This document shows, one piece after another, positions 59,598 through 64,000 of a stretch of DNA of 64,000 nucleotides. The stretch lies in NCBI RefSeq assembly GCF_002252985.1, contig NZ_NHPJ01000136.1:1-64000 (forward strand). Direction: 5' to 3'. The notes beneath the pieces are model-generated. The model did not search any database, had not been told where the DNA came from, and saw nothing but the letters and a program-made list of their open reading frames with translations. A program made the translations under genes and the position numbers. Origin of the DNA: Halorubrum halodurans. Its GTDB lineage: Archaea > Halobacteriota > Halobacteria > Halobacteriales > Haloferacaceae. Position 1 is the stretch's first letter. The number at the start of each line of letters is the position of its first letter.

Positions 59598-61414
59598 GTG
59601 ACGCGCTCGAGGCGGATCAGACGTTCTACGACAAGTTCCCCGCGGAGTCGAGGGTCGTCCGGTCGTCGCTTCTGGGCGCGTTCCTCGCGCTCACGCTCGG
59701 GGCGATCTTCGGGATCATCCAGACGCTCCACCGGACCGGGATCTTCCGCGGACTCATCGCCTCGACCGACTACTACACCCTGCTCACCGCACACGGCGTG
59801 TTCTTAGCGCTCAGCTTCACCACGTTCTTCCTCGCCGGGCTGTTCACGTGGGCGGTCGTTCGCAGCCTGGACCGGCCGCTCGTGAACATCAAGATCACCT
59901 GGACGTGGTACGCGCTCATGGCGGGCGGGATGACGATGACCGGCATCACCATCCTCGCCGGCCTGGTCGACGCCGTCGACATGAGCGCGGACGTGCTCTT
60001 CACCTTCTACGCGCCCCTTCAGGCACACCCGCTCTTTTACACCGGCCTCGCCGTGTTCATCGTCGGAACGTGGCTCGCCGGCGCCGACTGGTTCCGTACG
60101 TGGCTCGCGTGGCGCGAGGAGAACCCGAACGAGCGGATCCCGCTCCAGACGTTCATGGTGTTGACCACCATGATCATGTGGTACATCGCCTCCTCGGCGG
60201 TGGCGGCGTCGGTGCTGATCTTCCTCCTGCCGTGGTCGCTCGGGCTGATCGAGTCGGTGAACCCGACGCTCACCCGGACGCTGTTCTGGTTCTTCGGGCA
60301 CCCGGTCGTCTACTTCTGGCTGATGCCCGCGTACCTGCTGTGGTACACCGTGCTGCCGTCGATCGCCGGCGGACGGCTGTTCAGCGACCCGCTGGCGCGG
60401 GTCGTCTTCGTCCTCTTCGTGCTGCTCTCGACGCCGGTCGGGATCCACCACCAGTACCTCGATCCCGGCATCGCCGAGGGCTTCAAGTTCATCTCGATGA
60501 CGAACACGATGTTCCTGCTGTTGCCGAGCCTGCTCACGGCGTTCACGGTCGTCGCCAGCGTCGAGTACGGCGCTCGTCAGCGCGGCGGGACGGGGGTCTT
60601 CGGCTGGCTCCGGTCGCTCCCCTGGCGGGATCCGGCGTTCACCGGGATGATGCTGGCGGGGCTGATGTTCGCGGCCGGCGGGTTCTCGGGGATGGTCAAC
60701 GCCGGGATGAACGTCAACTACATGATCCATAACACGATCTGGGTGCCCGGCCACTTCCACCTCACCGTGGGGACCGCGGTCGCGCTCACGTTCATGGCGG
60801 CGACCTACTGGCTCTGGCCGCAGATCACCAACAAGCCGATCTACAGCAGCCAGATCGGGCTGTTCCAGGTCGTGCTCTGGTTCATCGGCATGGCGCTCAT
60901 GTCGAACGCGATGCATGCGCAGGGGCTGCTCGGCGTCCCCCGGCGGACCGCCGAGCCGGAGTACTCCGGGTTCGACTACCCGGTCGCGTTCGGCGGCTTC
61001 GAGGAGCTGAACGTCCAGATCGCGATCGGCGGGACGCTGCTGTTCCTCTCGACCGTCCTCTTCATCGGGAACCTCGTGCTCACGATGGGGAACCCGCGCG
61101 TCTCCGGGATCGCGGAGACGCTCCGTCCCGCGCTCTCCGGCCCCGACGACGCCCCCGAGGTCCTCGACGACCTCCGGATCTGGAGCGGGATCGCCGTGGT
61201 CCTCGTCGTGCTCGCGTACGCGCTCCCGCTCGCGGCGATCATCAACGACGGCGGGCTGTTCGGCCCCGGCGTCGGCACGTATCCGGTGTGGATCGACGCC
61301 GCGGCCGGCGCGATCGCCGACGTCACCGTTTCGGCGGCGTGGTCGCTCGTCGACGCGCTCGCGCTCCTCGGCTCCCGGCTCCTCGACGCGGCCGTCGCGG
61401 GGGTGATCGCGTGA
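59594..61414 (+). CDS. cbaA: ba3-type heme-copper oxidase subunit I
   Basis: A 606-residue subunit with about 13-14 helices that reduces oxygen and pumps protons. The B-type features are present: His in LLTAHGVFLALSF (low-spin heme), FWFFGHPVVYFWLMPAY (CuB His with Tyr), GIHHQYLDPG (CuB His pair) and VPGHFHLTVG (heme ligands). The length and end agree with the haloarchaeal CbaA. It overlaps the next gene by GTGA. Confidence 0.95.
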   Translation: MSDALEADQTFYDKFPAESRVVRSSLLGAFLALTLGAIFGIIQTLHRTGIFRGLIASTDYYTLLTAHGVFLALSFTTFFLAGLFTWAVVRSLDRPLVNIKITWTWYALMAGGMTMTGITILAGLVDAVDMSADVLFTFYAPLQAHPLFYTGLAVFIVGTWLAGADWFRTWLAWREENPNERIPLQTFMVLTTMIMWYIASSAVAASVLIFLLPWSLGLIESVNPTLTRTLFWFFGHPVVYFWLMPAYLLWYTVLPSIAGGRLFSDPLARVVFVLFVLLSTPVGIHHQYLDPGIAEGFKFISMTNTMFLLLPSLLTAFTVVASVEYGARQRGGTGVFGWLRSLPWRDPAFTGMMLAGLMFAAGGFSGMVNAGMNVNYMIHNTIWVPGHFHLTVGTAVALTFMAATYWLWPQITNKPIYSSQIGLFQVVLWFIGMALMSNAMHAQGLLGVPRRTAEPEYSGFDYPVAFGGFEELNVQIAIGGTLLFLSTVLFIGNLVLTMGNPRVSGIAETLRPALSGPDDAPEVLDDLRIWSGIAVVLVVLAYALPLAAIINDGGLFGPGVGTYPVWIDAAAGAIADVTVSAAWSLVDALALLGSRLLDAAVAGVIA

Positions 61415-61620
61415 ACCTCGACGTCACCCGCGGCGGGCTGTTCGTCGGGCTCGCGATCTTCGGCGTCATCGTCTACGAGCTCCGGACGGTGCTCGACGCC
61501 CTCGGCGTCAGCCTCCCGATCGTGCCGTACATGGCCGGCGTGTTCGTCCTCGCCGGCGTGGCGGTCTGGATCGTGGTGCTCAACGGCGGGTGGCGGACCG
61601 AGCCCGACGAGGCCGGCTGA
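61411..61620 (+). CDS. Two-helix protein of the oxidase operon
   Basis: A 69-residue protein with two hydrophobic helices (about residues 9-30 and 36-56) and a short charged end. GTG 61411 overlaps the subunit I stop (GTGA). It is likely an accessory subunit, corresponding to what haloarchaeal work calls CbaE, but the assignment is from position only. Confidence 0.75.
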   Translation: MNLDVTRGGLFVGLAIFGVIVYELRTVLDALGVSLPIVPYMAGVFVLAGVAVWIVVLNGGWRTEPDEAG

Positions 61621-61739
61621 CGCCGCGACGTCGATCGATCCGTCGGGCCGGCCGGACCGGCCGGACCGCCCGGTCCGGCCGGTCCGGCGACGGACCCGAC
61701 GACCGACGCGGTTTTGACCGCCACCCTCCTTCGTTCCGT

Positions 61740-61985
61740 ATGGTCGGAACCCGCGTCGTCGTCCGCTGTGCGGACTGTCCCTTCGAGACGACACACGACC
61801 GACTTCGGTCCGCGCGGGAGGCCCTCGCGGCCCACGAGGCCGACGCCGGGCACGTCGTCGACTGGCGGATCGAGTCGGTCGCGCCGGGCGTCGAGCGCGC
61901 GGGCGCGGACGCCGGCGTGTGCGGTCGTCCGGAGTGTACGAACGCCGACTCCCCGCTCGTCGATCCGAACCCGGACGACCGCTGA
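61740..61985 (+). CDS. Small zinc-ribbon-like haloarchaeal protein
   Basis: An 81-residue protein with VVVRCADCPFETTH at the start and VCGRPECTNAD near the end. The two Cys pairs (CADC, CGRPEC) fit a zinc site. REALAAHEADAGHVVDWRIE between them is helical. It belongs to the small zinc-finger proteins common in haloarchaea; the exact family is not certain. Function unknown. AT-containing GTTTTGAC (61711 on) may be its promoter. Confidence 0.7.
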   Translation: MVGTRVVVRCADCPFETTHDRLRSAREALAAHEADAGHVVDWRIESVAPGVERAGADAGVCGRPECTNADSPLVDPNPDDR

Positions 61986-62054
61986 GCGCGACCCCGCGGC
62001 TCGGACGGTGCGACGGCGTCGGGGGTCCCCGGCGGCCCTCGATCGATCGGCCGA

Positions 62055-62861
62055 TCAGCCGAAGGAGAGCGACTCCGCCTCCGCCCACCGCGGCTCGAAC
62101 GCCTCGCTCACGCCCGCGGCGAACTCGGCGTCCTTGATGTCGATCATCGCGAAGGGCTCCTCGCCCGAGAGCGGATGCGGCACCTCGATACACACCTCCA
62201 GCCCGTCGAAGACGTTGAACGTCCCCTCGACGCCCGGCGTCGTCCGGACGGAGAACCCCTCGTTGTCGGCGAGCTCGGCGGTGTAGCGGCGGCCGACGCT
62301 GCGGGGAAGCGCGTCGACCGTCTCCGGCGACAGCAACACCCGGATCTCGACGCCGCGGTCGAGCGCCGCCTCCAGCTCCGCGGTCACCCGCTCGCCGACG
62401 GTGCCGAGGTCGAACCCGGTCGCGGGCGCGCCGGCGACGACGACCATCCGCCGCTCGGCCGCCGCGATGCGCTCCAACAGGAGATCAGTGGCGTCCTCCG
62501 GGCCGACGGCGGCGGTCCAGAACTCGCCGTCGACGGGGTCGGTCGCGTCGAGCTCCGTCGACAGCTCCTCGACGACCGACGCGTACTGTTCGGCCTGCGC
62601 GTCGAGCTCGCGTCGTTTCTCCTCGAGGAGCCGATCGAGCGCGGCGTCGGGCTCGACGCCGACGTACTTCTTCGGCCGGCTCGCCGCCTGGCTGCGGACG
62701 AGGTCGTGCCCCTCGAGGCTGTTGAGCACGTCGTAGATCCGGCCCATGGGGACCTCGCTGGCCCGCGAGAGGTCCTTCGCCGTCGTCGGTCCGGTTCGCA
62801 GCAGGGCGCGGTACGCGCGTGCCTCGTACTCCGACAGACCGAGGTCACGAAGGGATGCCAT
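62055..62861 (-). CDS. TrmB-family transcriptional regulator
   Basis: A 268-residue regulator. The winged helix-turn-helix is at the N-terminus (residues 1-70: LGLSEYEARAYRALLRTGPTTAKDLSRASEVPMGRIYDVLNSLEG), followed by a coiled dimer helix (about 75-105) and a PLD-like sensor domain (TrmB regulatory middle part) in the C-terminal half. Such regulators control sugar or central metabolism. ATG 62861 is used; a GTG two codons upstream is possible. The target genes are not visible here. Confidence 0.9.
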   Translation of the reverse strand: MASLRDLGLSEYEARAYRALLRTGPTTAKDLSRASEVPMGRIYDVLNSLEGHDLVRSQAASRPKKYVGVEPDAALDRLLEEKRRELDAQAEQYASVVEELSTELDATDPVDGEFWTAAVGPEDATDLLLERIAAAERRMVVVAGAPATGFDLGTVGERVTAELEAALDRGVEIRVLLSPETVDALPRSVGRRYTAELADNEGFSVRTTPGVEGTFNVFDGLEVCIEVPHPLSGEEPFAMIDIKDAEFAAGVSEAFEPRWAEAESLSFG

Positions 62862-63002
62862 ACGCACAGGTGTCCGGGTGTCGCCATAAACGCGTCGGAC
62901 GTTTACGCGCGTTTCGGCCGACGGAGCGGTCCGCGGGAGCGCCGAGGACGGTCGGACGCGGGTTCGGGAGCGGTCGCCGCCCGGAGGTCCCTCAGACCGG
63001 GA

Positions 63003-64000
63003 TCACTCGACCGTCTCGGCGACGCGGGTCAGCAACTCGTCCGGCGTTGTCGCGGGGGCGGAGACGGCGTCGCCGGCCGTCACGACGGCGGCCCCCTCGG
63101 GGACGGATCGCGGCGCGGGGGCGGCCTTCCGGTGCGCGTTCGGGACGACGACCTTCTCGTGGTCGGCGACCCGCCAGGCCGCGCGGTGGAGGTCGCTTCC
63201 GGGCTCGGTCCCGACGAGGACGACGGTCGTTCCGCGGAGCAGCCGCCCCACGAGGCTCCCGTACCCGGCGACCTGGACCCCGAGCCGGTCGGTCGCGCCC
63301 GCGAACGACTCGGCGGTCTCGCGGGCGACGTCGCGATAGCGGTCCTCGCCGGTGAGCGCCGCGAGGTCGACGAGCGCGGACGCGAGCTCCACGTTGCCGT
63401 CGAGCGGCCTGAAGGGGCGGTCGAGCAGCCCGGCACCCGAGCGCGGCCCGTCCACGAACGAGCCGTCGACGTGGAGCTCCGCGATCGCGCGATCGGCGAC
63501 CGCGCGGGCGACGTCGGCCCCCTCGCCGAGCACGCCGGCGGCGCGGACGTACGCGCCCACGACGCGCGAGACGTCCTCGAGGAGGTCGCGCGGGGCGTCG
63601 TCGCCGGTCCCGTCGGCGCCCTCCTCGGTCGGGGCGTGGTGGGCCACGACGCCGGCGTCACGGTCGATCAGGTCGCGCTCGAGCCCGTCGAGGATCCGAT
63701 CGGCGTACTCGCGGGCCCGCTCGTCGTCGGTGTACGCCGCGAACGTCAACAGCGCGTCGGCCGCGAGCGCGTTCGCGCCGGCGAAGACGGTCAGATCGCG
63801 CCGGGGGGCGTCGAGGTCCGCGCGCTCGTCGGCGGGGGCGGCGTAGTAGGCGCGGCCGAGTCCCGGTCCGAGGCTCCCGCCGACGCCGTAGCCGGTCCAG
63901 AGGTCGTCGGTGAGGAACTCGACCGCCGCCGCGGCGGGCTCGCGGTACGCCGCCTCGCCGGTGTAGAGGTAGGCGTTCGCGAACGCCCGCGTCACCGCGG
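63003..64000 (-). CDS. DUF255/YyaL-like protein, C-terminal part
   Basis: About 332 codons of a gene running off the right edge; no start is present in the window, only an internal GTG near 63995. The sequence has helical hairpins of the (alpha/alpha)6 type (TRAFANAYLYTGEAAYREPA, LLTFAAYTDDERAREYADRILDGL) and the end VVVPNAHRKAAPAP. It resembles the C-terminal catalytic-like half of the DUF255 (thioredoxin plus six-hairpin) proteins related to YyaL/SSP411. The thioredoxin domain would lie outside the window. Confidence 0.75.
   Translation of the reverse strand, partial: AVTRAFANAYLYTGEAAYREPAAAAVEFLTDDLWTGYGVGGSLGPGLGRAYYAAPADERADLDAPRRDLTVFAGANALAADALLTFAAYTDDERAREYADRILDGLERDLIDRDAGVVAHHAPTEEGADGTGDDAPRDLLEDVSRVVGAYVRAAGVLGEGADVARAVADRAIAELHVDGSFVDGPRSGAGLLDRPFRPLDGNVELASALVDLAALTGEDRYRDVARETAESFAGATDRLGVQVAGYGSLVGRLLRGTTVVLVGTEPGSDLHRAAWRVADHEKVVVPNAHRKAAPAPRSVPEGAAVVTAGDAVSAPATTPDELLTRVAETVE

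Overview
The window is a stretch of chromosome from an extremely halophilic archaeon of the Halobacteria, most like Halorubrum. The DNA is very GC-rich. The proteins are acidic and mostly poor in cysteine. Many genes start with ATG about 30 bases after an AT-rich TATA-like box, as in leaderless transcripts. Archaeal informational genes are present: RfcS, PAN, ribosomal proteins S8e and L21e, Rpo4 and KsgA. The genus is inferred from overall character, not from a search. No transposase, integrase or CRISPR array was seen.

Layout. 0-6 kb (mostly minus strand): a cut CNNM-type membrane protein, an FAD oxidoreductase, pyruvoyl arginine decarboxylase, an IMPDH/GMP reductase family enzyme and the proteasome ATPase PAN. 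A response regulator with a broken reading frame follows at 5.6 kb. 6-14 kb: amphi-Trp protein, M29 aminopeptidase, LysE-type exporter, the F420 gene cofH, etfBA, a DUF5995 protein, rfcS and RNase HII. 14.8-20.2 kb: three related GC-rich repeat blocks surround S8e, a ferredoxin, tRNA-Leu(UAA), MenB, a universal stress protein and a cysteine-containing HTH regulator. Behind the tRNA lie two extra copies of its 3' end, joined to hairpins.

21.5-33 kb is a sulfur-handling island: TauE-type exporter, two thioredoxins, two YeeE/YedE half-transporters, a rhodanese-metallo-beta-lactamase fusion, TusA plus DsrE2, and TusA plus an SQR-like flavoprotein plus DUF1641. Most of its promoters, and that of the stress protein at 18.2 kb, carry an unusual AT-rich box with core AGTATTGTA. 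The regulator at 19.2 kb has a related palindrome in front of its own gene. I infer a sulfide or sulfane-sulfur regulon.

33-39 kb: MptA, then L21e-Rpo4-DUF655-KsgA-MscS-HemK2 in one direction, meeting a cobalamin-binding protein head-on. 39-48 kb: a split MetE pair whose first protein has lost the zinc ligands, a half-length flavoprotein, a sugar isomerase fold protein, a YqjM-like ene-reductase, DpsA and a HEAT-repeat protein. 48-53 kb: cold shock protein, secreted phospholipase-D-like protein, DHH/S1 nuclease, and a JAMM protease coupled to FAD synthase. 53.5-62 kb is a respiratory block: CtaA-CtaB fusion, a copper P-type ATPase and a ba3-type oxidase operon. The window closes with a TrmB regulator and a cut DUF255-type protein.

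Starts were moved inward from the longest ORF where the family start, promoter spacing or an ATGA/GTGA overlap supported it. DUF names are from memory and are hedged where given.
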